From Bradyrhizobium sp. dw_78 (GTDB taxonomy: Bacteria; Pseudomonadota; Alphaproteobacteria; Rhizobiales; Xanthobacteraceae): a stretch of DNA of 64,000 bases. The notes beneath the pieces were generated by a model. It had not been told where the DNA came from and made no database searches. It saw only the letters and a list, made by a program, of their open reading frames with translations. The translations under genes and the position numbers were made by a program. Shown piece by piece: positions 34,378 through 43,264 of this stretch (positions are counted from its first letter, which is position 1; each line of letters begins with the position of its first letter). The DNA lies in NCBI RefSeq assembly GCF_018449525.1, contig NZ_JAAVUS010000006.1, positions 310,001-374,000 on the forward strand, written 5' to 3'.

Positions 34378-34782
34378 TCAGTTCTTCTTGCGCATCGCCG
34401 CATCGAGGCTGATCGGACCGCCGCCCGAGGTCGACAAATAAAGGCAGGCGAAACAGAACAGGATGGCGAGGGTGCCACCGTTGATCAGCGGCAGAAAGAC
34501 CGGCTCTCCGGTCTTGAACATGTGACCGAGGAAATACGCGAACGCCATTTCGCCGGACAGGATGAGGGCCACCGGACAGGTGAACAGTCCGAGCATGAGG
34601 AGTGCGCCGCCGGTCAGTTCGATCACGCCGGCCGTGACGATCAAAGGCGGGATGTTCGCAAAATACGGCAGCACGGGAAATTTGAAGATCTTGGCGACGC
34701 CGAACTGGAACAGCAGCAGGCCGGTGATGAAACGTAAGAGGCTAAGGGCGATCGGCTGGAATCGGGCGAAGGTCTGGTCCAC
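34378..34782 (-). CDS. DoxX-family membrane protein
   Basis: A 134-residue four-helix inner-membrane protein. The start is GTG 34782, placed six bases after GGGGGA; the frame extends to 34809. DoxX hallmarks are LLRFITGLLLFQFGVAKIFKFP, PPLIVTAGVIELTGGALLMLGLF and AFAYFLGHMFKTGEPVFLPLINGG. Family members act in redox or thiosulfate pathways or in oxidative stress complexes, but most are uncharacterised. The upstream region is AT-rich (about 34853-34872) and carries a PhaR-like site. Confidence 0.88.
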   Translation of the reverse strand: MDQTFARFQPIALSLLRFITGLLLFQFGVAKIFKFPVLPYFANIPPLIVTAGVIELTGGALLMLGLFTCPVALILSGEMAFAYFLGHMFKTGEPVFLPLINGGTLAILFCFACLYLSTSGGGPISLDAAMRKKN

Positions 34783-34898
34783 GTCATGTCCCCCTGTTTG
34801 ACACGTCAACGCATGTGCGCCTGCACCGTGAGCCGCAGCCCAATGTTAGGTAATATATATATACGAAAATATTTCCGGTTCGTGGCCGGATAGCCATC

Positions 34899-34910
34899 TG
34901 CAACGCAGCA
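34899..34910 (+). promoter_or_regulatory. Candidate PhaR-type site ahead of doxX-like gene
   Basis: TGCAACGCAGCA fits TGCRNYGCASMA. It lies about 120 bases before the DoxX start and abuts the greA terminator, so chance occurrence is quite possible. Confidence 0.3.
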
Positions 34911-34940
34911 AAAAGCCGCGCAACCTGCGCGGCTTTTTTG
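34910..34940. terminator. Terminator after greA
   Basis: Stem GCCGCGC-AACCT-GCGCGGC with A-run and T-run on either side; works for leftward greA. Confidence 0.85.
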
Positions 34941-34997
34941 TCGCAACATGACTTCTTTGTTAAAAAGTGATCCGGCGCTTAGCCTAGCGCCGAGAGG

Positions 34998-35474
34998 TCA
35001 GCGCCACTCGACCTTGGTGACCTCGTAGGCCTTGGGACCGCCCGGCGCCATGACCTCCACGGTTGCGCCCTTCTTCTTGCCGATCAGCGCCCGCGCCAGT
35101 GGCGACGTAATGGAGATGCGGCCCTTCTTGGCGTCCGCTTCCACTTCGCCGACGATCTGCCACACCGCTTTTTTTTCGGTATCTTCGTCGACCAGCGTGA
35201 CGGTTGCGCCGAATTTGATGGTGTCGCCGGAAAGCTTGCTGATGTCGATGATATCGGCCCGCGCCAGCTTGTCCTCGAGCTCCGCGATGCGGCCCTCATT
35301 GTGGGACTGCTCTTCCTTCGCGGCGTGATATTCCGCGTTTTCCGAAAGGTCGCCATGCGAGCGCGCCTCGGCGATATGCTCGATGATGCGCGGGCGATCC
35401 ACCGACTGGCGCTGCTTCAACTCATCCCCAAGCGCGGCATAACCGCCTGCGGTCATCGGAATCTTTTCCACCAT
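34998..35474 (-). CDS. greA: Transcription elongation factor GreA
   Basis: A 158-residue GreA from ATG 35474 (MVEKIPMTAGGYAALGDELK); the frame opens to 35519 but the GreA N-terminus begins here, with GAAGGA upstream. The coiled coil includes ARSHGDLSENAEYHAAKEEQ with the acidic tip (DLSENAEY) that enters the RNA polymerase secondary channel to stimulate cleavage of backtracked RNA. The C-terminal FKBP-like domain ends ATVEVMAPGGPKAYEVTKVEW. Standard length. Confidence 0.97.
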   Translation of the reverse strand: MVEKIPMTAGGYAALGDELKQRQSVDRPRIIEHIAEARSHGDLSENAEYHAAKEEQSHNEGRIAELEDKLARADIIDISKLSGDTIKFGATVTLVDEDTEKKAVWQIVGEVEADAKKGRISITSPLARALIGKKKGATVEVMAPGGPKAYEVTKVEWR

Positions 35475-35685
35475 CTGTCTTCGTCCTTCGATCGCGCGAG
35501 CCCATGAAGCGGCGCACACGACATGCTTTTTGATCAGGTTTTCCGGCTCAAACCAGGCGCCGGATCTTTTTCATTTCCAGTCCGGCCAAGAGCCGAAACA
35601 GAACAGCCGTATGGCCAGGTGGTTCCTGCCATGTCGGCTTTATTGCCAATTACTCAGGCCCGGGCTGAGCCCCGGTACAGGGTGA

Positions 35686-38600
35686 TCAGGTTTCGGAAAA
35701 GTAACTCTGCAAGGTGCGGACCTCAAGATCCCCGCCCAGATAGGCGCGAATCCCCTGTGCGGCCGCCACGGCACCCGAAAGAGTGGTGTAATATGGCACT
35801 TTATGCAAGAGGGCAGCTCGCCGTAATGATCGGCTATCCGCCAGCGCCTGCGGCCCTTCCGTGGTGTTGAAGACGAGCTGGATGTCGCCGTTGGTGATGG
35901 CATCGACGATATGCGGCCGGCCTTCCAGCACCTTGTTGACTTTTTCGGTCGGTACGCCGCTATCGGTGAGGAAGCGCTGGGTGCCCGACGTCGCCAGCAC
36001 CTTGAAGCCGAGCGAGTGCAACAGCCGCACCGCGTCGACGATCCGGGCCTTGTCGCTCTCGCGCACCGAGACGAACACCGTTCCCTTGCGCGGCACGCGG
36101 GTGCCGCCGCCGAGCTGGCTCTTGGCGAAGGCGACTTCGAACGAGGCCGCGATTCCCATCACCTCGCCGGTCGAGCGCATCTCCGGACCGAGCACGGTGT
36201 CGACGCCCGGGAAGCGCGCGAATGGAAACACCGATTCCTTGACGCCGACATGGTCGAGCTTGCGTTTCTTCAGGTTGAAGTCGGCGAGTTTCTCGCCGGC
36301 CATGATCCGGGCTGCGATCTTGGCTACCGGGGTGCCGATCACCTTGGCCACGAACGGCACGGTGCGCGAGGCGCGTGGATTGACTTCGAGCACGTAAATC
36401 TCGCCGTCCTTGATGGCGTATTGCACGTTCATCAATCCGACCACGTCGAGGCCGAGCGCCAGTTCGCGGGTTTGCCGCTCGAGTTCGGCGATCATCTGCG
36501 CGTCCAGCGAATGCGGCGGCAGCGAGCAGGCGGAATCGCCGGAATGGATACCGGCTTCCTCGATATGCTCCATGATGCCGACAACGAACGTGTCCTTGCC
36601 GTCGCTCAGGCAATCGACGTCGATTTCGGTCGCATCGGAGAGGTAACGGTCGAACAGCAGCGGGTTCTTGCCGAGCACGGTGTTGATCTGCCCGGTCTTG
36701 TCGTTCGGATAGCGCGCCTTGACGTCGCCGGGCACCAGCTCCGGCAGCGTGCCGAGCAGATAATCGCTGAGCTGGGTTTCCTCACGGATGATCTGCATCG
36801 CGCGGCCGCCCAGCACGTAGGACGGACGCACCACCAGCGGCAGGCCGAGATCGGCCGCCACCAGCCGCGCCTGCTCGACCGAATAGGCGATGCCGTTCTT
36901 CGGTTGCTTCAGCCGCAACTTGTCGAGCACGCGCTTGAAGCGGTCGCGGTCTTCGGCGAGATCGATGGCGTCGGGCGAGGTGCCGAGGATCGGCACATCG
37001 GCTTGCTCCAGCGCGTGCGCGAGCTTGAGCGGGGTCTGGCCGCCGAACTGAACGATCACGCCATGTAACGTGCCGTTCTTCCGTTCGGTGGCGATGATCT
37101 CCAGCACGTCTTCGGCGGTGAGCGGCTCGAAATACAGCCGGTCGGCGGTATCGTAATCGGTCGACACCGTTTCCGGATTGCAGTTGACCATGATGGTTTC
37201 ATAGCCGGCGTCATGCAGTGCGAAGCAGGCATGGCAGCAGCAATAGTCGAATTCGATTCCTTGGCCGATCCGGTTCGGTCCGCCGCCGAGGATGATAACC
37301 TTGTTCTTGTCGGACGGCGCGCTCTCGTCGGCGGGCTGGCCCGCGAACGGCGCCTCATAGGTCGAATACATGTAGGCGGTAGGCGAAGCGAATTCCGCCG
37401 CGCAGGTGTCGATGCGCTTGAACACCGGGTGGACATCGAGCGCGTGGCGTTTTGCCTTGACCTCGGCCTCGGTGGTTTCGGTCAGCACCGCCAGCCGCGC
37501 GTCGGAAAAGCCCATCGCCTTCAGCATGCGCAGATTGAAGGCCTTTTCGGGCAGGCCGTTCGCCTTGATCCGGGCCTCCATCTCGACGATGCCGCGCATT
37601 TCCGCCAGGAACCACGGATCGATCTTGCACGAGGTGAAGATTTCCTCGTTCGACCAGCCGAGCCGCATGGCCTGCGCCACTTGCAGGATGCGGTCGGGCG
37701 TCGGGGTGCCGAGCGCGGCGCGGATCGCGTTCTTGTCGTCGCCGCGGCCCAGTCCCTCGATCTCGATTTCGTCAAGCCCGGTCAAGCCGGTCTCGAGACC
37801 GCGCAGGGCCTTTTGCAGGCTTTCCTGGAAGGTGCGGCCGATGGCCATCACCTCGCCGACCGACTTCATCGAAGTGGTCAGCGTGGTCGCGGCGCCGGGA
37901 AATTTCTCGAAGGCGAAGCGCGGAATCTTGGTGACGACGTAATCGATGGTCGGCTCGAACGACGCCGGCGTCGCGCCGCCGGTGATGTCGTTGGCGATTT
38001 CGTCGAGCGTGTAGCCGACCGCGAGCTTGGCCGCGACTTTCGCGATCGGAAAGCCGGTGGCCTTGGAAGCCAGCGCGGAAGAACGCGACACCCGCGGATT
38101 CATCTCGATCACGACCATGCGCCCGTCGGCCGGGTTGACGCCGAACTGCACGTTGGAGCCGCCGGTCTCCACCCCGATCTCGCGCAGTACCGCGATCGAG
38201 GCGTCGCGCATGATCTGGTATTCCTTGTCGGTCAGCGTCAGTGCCGGCGCCACCGTGATGGAGTCGCCGGTATGGACGCCCATCGGATCGAGGTTCTCGA
38301 TCGAGCAGATGATGATGCAATTATCTTTCTTGTCGCGCACCACCTCCATCTCGAACTCTTTCCAGCCGAGCACGGATTCCTCGATCAGCACTTCGTTGGT
38401 CGGGGAGGCATCGAGGCCGCGTTCGATGATGTCGAGGAATTCTTCCTTGTTGTAGGCGATGCCACCGCCGGTGCCGCCCATGGTGAAGGAGGGGCGGATG
38501 ATCGCGGGCAGGCCGATTTCGGAGAGCGCCATCAGCGCCTCGCCGAGCGCCTGTTCCTGATAGCGCTTGCGGCGCTCGTTCTCGCCGAGCATCCATTGCC

Positions 38601-39150
38601 GCTCGAAGGCCTCCAGCGCTTCGCCGGACAGCTTTGCGCTGTCGGCCAGATATTTGTCGCGATCGGATTTCTTCAAGCTGGATGCATTCGCGAGCCGTGA
38701 TTTCGGCGTCTGCAGGCCGATCTTTTCCATGGCGTTGCGGAAAAGCTGGCGGTCCTCGGCTTTGTCGATGGCGTCGGCGGTGGCGCCGATCATTTCGACG
38801 TCGAATTTTTCCAGCGTTCCCCGCCGGCGCAGCGACAGCGCGCAGTTCAGCGCGGTCTGTCCGCCCATGGTCGGCAACAGCGCAAAGCCGCCGGGAATGA
38901 CGTGACGCTCTTTCTCGATGATCCTGGCGACGATCTCCGGCGTAATCGGCTCGATATAGGTCGCATCCGCCAATTCCGGGTCGGTCATGATGGTCGCCGG
39001 ATTGGAATTGACGAGGACGACGCGGTAGCCCTCTTCCTTCAGCGCCTTGACCGCCTGCGTGCCTGAATAATCGAATTCGCAGGCCTGGCCGATCACGATA
39101 GGACCGGCGCCGATGATCAGGATGGTGGAGATGTCGGTTCTTTTGGGCAT
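35686..39150 (-). CDS. carB: Carbamoyl-phosphate synthase large subunit
   Basis: A 1154-residue CarB, which makes carbamoyl phosphate from bicarbonate, ammonia and two ATP for arginine and pyrimidine synthesis. Two homologous halves are seen: the first begins MPKRTDISTILIIGAGPIVIGQACEFDYSG, and the second repeats NKVIILGGGPNRIGQGIEFDYCC near residue 625. ATP-grasp metal sites (VIEMNPRVSRSSALASKATG and VLEVNPRASRTVPFVAK) occur in each half, and a C-terminal MGS-like allosteric domain (VFVSVRESDKARIVDAVRLLHSLGFKVLATSG) follows. It is some 70-80 residues longer than the E. coli protein, as in relatives, because of an insertion near residues 155-200. carA is encoded about 4 kb away, in the same direction. 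Confidence 0.98.
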   Translation of the reverse strand: MPKRTDISTILIIGAGPIVIGQACEFDYSGTQAVKALKEEGYRVVLVNSNPATIMTDPELADATYIEPITPEIVARIIEKERHVIPGGFALLPTMGGQTALNCALSLRRRGTLEKFDVEMIGATADAIDKAEDRQLFRNAMEKIGLQTPKSRLANASSLKKSDRDKYLADSAKLSGEALEAFERQWMLGENERRKRYQEQALGEALMALSEIGLPAIIRPSFTMGGTGGGIAYNKEEFLDIIERGLDASPTNEVLIEESVLGWKEFEMEVVRDKKDNCIIICSIENLDPMGVHTGDSITVAPALTLTDKEYQIMRDASIAVLREIGVETGGSNVQFGVNPADGRMVVIEMNPRVSRSSALASKATGFPIAKVAAKLAVGYTLDEIANDITGGATPASFEPTIDYVVTKIPRFAFEKFPGAATTLTTSMKSVGEVMAIGRTFQESLQKALRGLETGLTGLDEIEIEGLGRGDDKNAIRAALGTPTPDRILQVAQAMRLGWSNEEIFTSCKIDPWFLAEMRGIVEMEARIKANGLPEKAFNLRMLKAMGFSDARLAVLTETTEAEVKAKRHALDVHPVFKRIDTCAAEFASPTAYMYSTYEAPFAGQPADESAPSDKNKVIILGGGPNRIGQGIEFDYCCCHACFALHDAGYETIMVNCNPETVSTDYDTADRLYFEPLTAEDVLEIIATERKNGTLHGVIVQFGGQTPLKLAHALEQADVPILGTSPDAIDLAEDRDRFKRVLDKLRLKQPKNGIAYSVEQARLVAADLGLPLVVRPSYVLGGRAMQIIREETQLSDYLLGTLPELVPGDVKARYPNDKTGQINTVLGKNPLLFDRYLSDATEIDVDCLSDGKDTFVVGIMEHIEEAGIHSGDSACSLPPHSLDAQMIAELERQTRELALGLDVVGLMNVQYAIKDGEIYVLEVNPRASRTVPFVAKVIGTPVAKIAARIMAGEKLADFNLKKRKLDHVGVKESVFPFARFPGVDTVLGPEMRSTGEVMGIAASFEVAFAKSQLGGGTRVPRKGTVFVSVRESDKARIVDAVRLLHSLGFKVLATSGTQRFLTDSGVPTEKVNKVLEGRPHIVDAITNGDIQLVFNTTEGPQALADSRSLRRAALLHKVPYYTTLSGAVAAAQGIRAYLGGDLEVRTLQSYFSET

Positions 39151-39180
39151 TAACTCTCGCGGGCTAGCGAATTAGGCACA

Positions 39181-39207
39181 AAAAAAAGGCGCGCATACCG
39201 CGCGTCC
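39181..39207 (-). terminator. Likely terminator for leftward MFS gene
   Basis: Minus strand: GGACGCGC / GCGCGCC stem with one bulge followed by a seven-base T-run. It lies between the MFS stop and the carB start. Confidence 0.55.
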
Positions 39208-39217
39208 CTCGAGCCAA

Positions 39218-39267
39218 GAGCGCGATCAGCAAAACTGGTAGCCGATTTTGCGTCCGATCACGCTCTC
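39218..39267. repeat. Palindromic intergenic repeat (GAGCG-CGATC type)
   Basis: Inverted arms GAGCGCGATC and GATCACGCTC enclose ACTGGTAGCCGATTTTGCG. It resembles the dispersed GATC-containing repeats of rhizobia. Confidence 0.6.
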
Positions 39268-39407
39268 ATTTTTCATCCATGAGAGCGCAAGACCCAGACG
39301 CCAAACCGCCTGCACTTTGGCGGATCATGCGCCGGCGCGGGTTACCCTCGCGCGCGGTTGGTCTTTAGAACAGATTTTGTAGCCGCGAAAGGGCTTTAAG
39401 GCTGGAA

Positions 39408-40580
39408 TCAACCGGCAATTTTATGCAATTTCAGCCCCGCGCGGCGTTCACTGAGCAGCAGGACCGCAAGGCCAGCCGCGGCACAGCCACCGCCGACCCA
39501 GCCGAGGTCGGTCGGCGTGAGAACCATCAGGACGACACCTCCCAATGCGCTTCCCAAGGCGAAACCGAAATACATCGCCGAGGCGTTGAGCGACAGCGCA
39601 ATCATGGCCGATTTCGGCTCGATGCGGACGAGGTTTGCGACCTGTCCGGGATAGAAGGTCCAGCCGGAAACGCCCCAGATGAACACGAGGCCAAGAAACA
39701 ACGGTGACGCGAGATCGGGCGGCGCAAATTTGAGCGTAGCGGATTGGAGGATGAGCGCCGCCGCGATGCCGCCGACGCCGAGCGCGGCGGTTCGGATCGG
39801 GCCGGCCCGGTCGGTCAATATGCCGCCAAGGGTGTTGCCGATCGCCGCGGCGACGCCGAACACCAGCAACGCCAGGCTGGTGTCCGAGGCTTGAAAACCG
39901 AGTTGCTGCATCAGCACCGACAAATAGGTGAAAACCGTGAAGCCGCCGACGGCCCAAAGCATCGTGACGACAAGGAAGCGCAACACCTGTCCGTGGCGAG
40001 CGATGGCGATGCGTTCGGCGAGGCTGGCGACGTGGCGCGGAAGCCCTTTCGGCAGACCGAACACGAGGCCAGCCAGCGCCACCGCGCCCAGCGCGGCGAC
40101 CATGATGAAGGTGGAGCGCCATCCAAAGGTATGCCCTACCCAGGCACCGATCGGCGCCCCCACCACGGTCGCGACCGTCATCCCCGAAATGACCAGCGAG
40201 ATCGCGCGTCCCTGGCGCTCCGGTGGCGCCACCGCCAGGGCGACGGCCAGCGCCGTCGGCATGCAGAGGCCGGCGCCTACCGCCATCAGCATGCGCGCCG
40301 CCATCAGCGTGACATAGGAGCCGGCCGATATCGCCAGCACGTTGCCGGCGATGAAGCAGGACAGCGAGAAGACCAGCACGGTTTTCCGGTCGAGATTGTT
40401 GAAGAGCACCGCGAGCACCGGGGAGCCGACCGCGTAGGTCAGCGCATAGGCGGTTACCAGCTGGCCGGTCGCCGAGGCGGATATCTGCAGGTCGGACGCG
40501 ATGGCCGGAAGCAGGCCGGCGATGACAAAGCTTTCAGTCCCGATCGCGAAGGCCGCGATGGCTAGCCAGAGCACACTCAT
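39408..40580 (-). CDS. MFS drug/sugar-efflux transporter
   Basis: A 390-residue 12-helix major-facilitator protein, started at ATG 40580 (MSVLWLAIAAFAIGTESFVI) after GGGG; a TTG six codons earlier also exists. AFAIGTESFVIAGLLPAIA at the N-terminus and the motif-C-like VISGMTVATVVGAPIGAWVG in helix 5 place it in the drug:H+ antiporter/arabinose-efflux group. It diverges from an ArsR-type gene with paired palindromic operators between them, so efflux is likely induced when the regulator binds a ligand. Substrate unknown. Confidence 0.92.
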   Translation of the reverse strand: MSVLWLAIAAFAIGTESFVIAGLLPAIASDLQISASATGQLVTAYALTYAVGSPVLAVLFNNLDRKTVLVFSLSCFIAGNVLAISAGSYVTLMAARMLMAVGAGLCMPTALAVALAVAPPERQGRAISLVISGMTVATVVGAPIGAWVGHTFGWRSTFIMVAALGAVALAGLVFGLPKGLPRHVASLAERIAIARHGQVLRFLVVTMLWAVGGFTVFTYLSVLMQQLGFQASDTSLALLVFGVAAAIGNTLGGILTDRAGPIRTAALGVGGIAAALILQSATLKFAPPDLASPLFLGLVFIWGVSGWTFYPGQVANLVRIEPKSAMIALSLNASAMYFGFALGSALGGVVLMVLTPTDLGWVGGGCAAAGLAVLLLSERRAGLKLHKIAG

Positions 40581-40592
40581 AGCGACCCCATT

Positions 40593-40610
40593 GTTCAAAA
40601 TTCATTGAAC
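40593..40610. promoter_or_regulatory. ArsR-type operator 1
   Basis: GTTCAA-N6-TTGAAC palindrome, just ahead of the MFS start. It is 31 bases from a second identical-pattern palindrome. Confidence 0.8.
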
Positions 40611-40641
40611 AATTGGATGGAATAAACATCATTGTCAATTA

Positions 40642-40659
40642 GTTCAATAAATCTTGAAC
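40642..40659. promoter_or_regulatory. ArsR-type operator 2
   Basis: GTTCAA-N6-TTGAAC palindrome about 40 bases ahead of the regulator ATG. Centre-to-centre spacing to operator 1 is 49 bases, so the regulator may bridge or bind each promoter separately. Confidence 0.8.
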
Positions 40660-40696
40660 ATTGAAGTCGTTGCGGCTTGGCGTTATTTTGTTGGCG

Positions 40697-41044
40697 ATGT
40701 CGCGTTTACCCGTCCATCCGACCCGGGATCAGATTGAGCTGCCGCTGGTGCTTGATTGCCTCAGCGACCCGACGCGGCTGGCGATCGTGTGCAGCCTGGC
40801 CGAGCATGAGGAGGCCGCGACCGAGCTTTGCTGCGGGGATTTCTACAACTTCGCCGGTAAATCCAATCTTGCGTATCATTTCGCGCGGTTGCGCGAAGCG
40901 GGTCTGGTCAAGACCCGCATCGAAGGCACGACACGGTACATGAGGCTGCGCCGCGACGATCTCGACGCGCGTTTTCCGGGCCTGATAGGCGCTGTTTTGC
41001 AGGCGGCCGCGCGCGAAGCGAAGGGCCGTGATCCGGTCAGCTAG
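40697..41044 (+). CDS. ArsR-family winged-helix repressor
   Basis: A 115-residue ArsR-type regulator from ATG 40697 (MSRLPVHPTRDQIELPLVLD); the frame opens to 40661. The core LDCLSDPTRLAIVCSLAEHEE is typical, followed by FAGKSNLAYHFARLREAGLVKTRIEGTTRYMRLRRDDL as HTH and wing. The Cys pair in TELCCGDF is not the ELCVCDL metal site of ArsR itself, so the ligand may be organic or a redox signal. It is divergent from the MFS gene, which is the likely target together with itself. Confidence 0.9.
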   Translation: MSRLPVHPTRDQIELPLVLDCLSDPTRLAIVCSLAEHEEAATELCCGDFYNFAGKSNLAYHFARLREAGLVKTRIEGTTRYMRLRRDDLDARFPGLIGAVLQAAAREAKGRDPVS

Positions 41045-41065
41045 AACAATCATGCTGCAGGGGAT

Positions 41066-41142
41066 TGGAGGCCCAGCCTGGATTTGAACCAGGATAAGGA
41101 GCGATGCACTGCTCCCGCGTCAACGCTTTCCGCCACCGGGCC
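41066..41142 (-). tRNA. Noncanonical tRNA-Cys-like gene (GCA), possibly a pseudo-tRNA
   Basis: On the minus strand a 77-base cloverleaf with encoded CCA. The acceptor GGCCCGG pairs with CTGGGCC (one G-U), the discriminator is U73, and the T-arm is perfect (CCTGG-TTCAAAT-CCAGG). The anticodon stem GGAGC/GCTCC encloses an eight-base loop AGTGCATC; only GCA (41105-41107) follows a U, giving Cys. U73, G2-C71 and C3-G70 agree with Cys identity. It departs from the norm in the extra loop base, T rather than a purine 3' of the anticodon, loss of the GG pair of the D-loop and a mismatch in the D-stem. It may be a second specialised tRNA or a decayed one. Confidence 0.55.
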
Positions 41143-41196
41143 ACAGCCATCATCGCCAATTGTCCCGCGGCGGGCCACGCCTAACGGCGATTAACC

Positions 41197-41904
41197 CTAA
41201 CCCGCAGCTTGATCCGTGGGCCGCGCCACGAATGTCATGCGCCACGGATTGTGCCCGATATTCGAAGGCGCCCGCGAGGCGGTAAATCCGCCGGCGGCAA
41301 GCTTGGCGATCATCTCGGCTTCGCTATAGCGTCGCAGGCCGACGCGTGAGCGCAGTTGGCGGTAGTCCGACAGCGCGGTGCTGATCAGCCCGATCAGGGC
41401 GTCGCGCAGAAAGCCGTGGGTCGCCGCGAAACGCAGCAGCGCGAAGACGTCCCTGGGCATGCCGACTTCCGGGCGCAGGATATCGCCCAAAATCAGCCAC
41501 CCTCCGGGTTTCAAGAGTCGGCGCACGACCGCGAATGCGGTGTCGAGTTCGGCCGGCGTCATATATTGAACCACCGAGTTCATGACCGCGAGATCGACCG
41601 ACTTTTCCCGCATTTGCCGGAGGTCTTCCAGCGAACGCACCCTGATCTTGGTGTTGGGCGCGAAACGCGCGATCAGCCGGCCACGCACGCCCGGCGCGGG
41701 CTCAGCCAGGATCAGCGCGCCGCAGGCATCCGCTACTTTTGCCGCGGATAGCGCTTCTCCGCAGGCGTAATCGAGCACCACGGCGTCCGGAGAGGGGATA
41801 TAATCGATGATATCCTTCGCAATCAGTCGAAAATGCAGGTCGCGGTGGAGCTTGCTGACATAAATCGTATGCGTGGAATCGTAATAATCGATCCAGTCGT
41901 CCAT
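41197..41904 (-). CDS. Class I SAM-dependent methyltransferase
   Basis: A 235-residue methyltransferase from ATG 41904 (MDDWIDYYDSTHTIYVSKLH); GTG 41910 is also possible. The SAM-binding motif I is VVLDYACGEALSAAKVAD, followed by the acidic end of strand 2 (LILAEPAP), motif III-like VDLAVMNSVVQYM and LLKPGGWLILGDIL. The N-terminal DYYDSTHTIYVS and the C-terminal HNPWRMTF are seen in small-molecule methyltransferases of Rhizobiales. The substrate is unknown. Confidence 0.88.
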   Translation of the reverse strand: MDDWIDYYDSTHTIYVSKLHRDLHFRLIAKDIIDYIPSPDAVVLDYACGEALSAAKVADACGALILAEPAPGVRGRLIARFAPNTKIRVRSLEDLRQMREKSVDLAVMNSVVQYMTPAELDTAFAVVRRLLKPGGWLILGDILRPEVGMPRDVFALLRFAATHGFLRDALIGLISTALSDYRQLRSRVGLRRYSEAEMIAKLAAGGFTASRAPSNIGHNPWRMTFVARPTDQAAG

Positions 41905-42026
41905 CGTCACAGGGGTCCGGCAAAACAGGGGTTCCGGTCCAGGAACCGGTCGATACGTGATGCGTTAGTTGTTTGGCGAGCCGTGATTGCCGCCAAGTTC
42001 CGGGTTTCCTAACAGGAAGGTTCATC

Positions 42027-42554
42027 GTGAGCAAAGCCAAGTCTGACAAAACCTCTCCCGATCTCGATACGCCGACCGACCTGCCGTCCGCCGCGGTGGA
42101 CAAGATCTCGGCCGCGCTCAATACGCTGCTGGCCGATGCCTTTGCGCTGTACCTGAAGACCAAGAATTTCCACTGGCATGTCAGCGGCCGACATTTTCAT
42201 GATTATCATCTGATGCTCGACGAGCAGTCGGATGCGATCTTCGCCACCACGGATCAATTGGCCGAGCGGGTGCGCAAGCTGGGTGGCACCACGCTGCGCT
42301 CGATCGGGCAGGTCAGCAAGTTGCAGACCATCAAGGACAATGACGAGGACTATGTGCCGCCGCGCGAAATGCTGCGCGAACTGATGGAAGACAACAAGCA
42401 TGTCGCAGCCGCGATGCGAAAGGCGCATGCGCTGTGCGACGAGCATGGGGATTCCGGCTCCGCCGGGTTGCTCGAAACCTTTATCGACGAGACCGAGCGC
42501 CGCACCTGGTTCCTGTTCGAAGCCAGCCGCCAGGAAGGCAGCAACGCGGCTTAA
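42027..42554 (+). CDS. dps: Dps-family ferritin-like DNA-protection protein
   Basis: A 175-residue Dps-like protein starting at GTG 42027 (MSKAKSDKTSPDLDTPTDLP) with AGGAAGG six bases upstream; the frame opens to 41973. The ferroxidase residues are in TKNFHWHVSGRHFHDYHLMLDEQSDAIF (His, Asp and Glu of the inter-subunit site). The N-terminal Lys/Ser-rich arm could bind DNA. It stores iron and removes peroxide in a dodecamer. A strong terminator follows. Confidence 0.93.
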   Translation: MSKAKSDKTSPDLDTPTDLPSAAVDKISAALNTLLADAFALYLKTKNFHWHVSGRHFHDYHLMLDEQSDAIFATTDQLAERVRKLGGTTLRSIGQVSKLQTIKDNDEDYVPPREMLRELMEDNKHVAAAMRKAHALCDEHGDSGSAGLLETFIDETERRTWFLFEASRQEGSNAA

Positions 42555-42574
42555 ACATGTCATTCCGGACGATG

Positions 42575-42606
42575 CCAACGGGGCCGCGCCAAGCGCGGCC
42601 CCGTTG
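42575..42606. terminator. Bidirectional terminator between dps and thioesterase genes
   Basis: Perfect 14-bp stem CCAACGGGGCCGCG / CGCGGCCCCGTTGG with a tiny loop; serves two converging genes. Confidence 0.8.
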
Positions 42607-42618
42607 GGTATCAGCGCC

Positions 42619-43140
42619 TCACATTCCCACTATTTCCTTGCCCATTGTTTCCCTGGGAATCTCGAAAACCAGGCAGGTCGTGGTGGCATGCGCCAGCAGA
42701 CGGCCTTTGGCGTCGGTGATGCGAGCTTCGGCGGTGGCGGCGCGGCGCCCGACATTGAGCGTGCGGCCCTCGGTGCGGACCGTTCCGGTATCCTTGGTCA
42801 TGCCTCGGATGAAGCTGATCTTGAATTCGAGCGTGGTGTAGCCGGTGCCTACCGGCAGCGTGGAATGGACCGCGAGCCCCATCGCCGAATCCAGCAGGAT
42901 CGCGGCGTAGCCGCCATGCACCGAGCCGATCGGATTGTAGTGCCGGATGCCGGGAACGCTGTGCAGCACCACGGCGCCAGGCTCGGCCGTGCAATCGAAT
43001 GGCTCCACGCCCTGCATGATCGGCGGCTCCGGCAACCGGCCTTCGAAGATGGCGCGGACGAAATCGATGCCGGCCATCGACGCCAGGACTTCGGTCGAAG
43101 TGACGCCGTATCCGGGCTTGCCGGCGGTGCTGTCGGGCAT
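42619..43140 (-). CDS. PaaI-type hotdog thioesterase
   Basis: A 173-residue hotdog-fold thioesterase. The fold signature is HYNPIGSVHGGYAAILLDSAMGLAVHS, with the active-site HGG loop and an acidic residue in LLDSAMG. It is followed by the strands GYTTLEFKISFIRGM and GRRAATAEARITDAKGRLLAHATTTCLVF. It hydrolyses an acyl-CoA, probably aryl- or medium-chain; the substrate is unclear. Confidence 0.9.
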   Translation of the reverse strand: MPDSTAGKPGYGVTSTEVLASMAGIDFVRAIFEGRLPEPPIMQGVEPFDCTAEPGAVVLHSVPGIRHYNPIGSVHGGYAAILLDSAMGLAVHSTLPVGTGYTTLEFKISFIRGMTKDTGTVRTEGRTLNVGRRAATAEARITDAKGRLLAHATTTCLVFEIPRETMGKEIVGM

Positions 43141-43264
43141 GGGACGGTTTCCTTATTCAATGACAACCATCATACAAAATGTGGCATGACTGCACCAGTG
43201 CCCTTGAAATACGGCACATCGTCCTGCCCGGTTTTGATCCGAGCATCTATCATTTGTCAAAAAA

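Noticed and set aside
37213..38700. 495-residue open frame opposite carB
   Set aside because: Antisense shadow of the high-GC carB coding sequence; Arg/His/Asp-rich composition without motifs.
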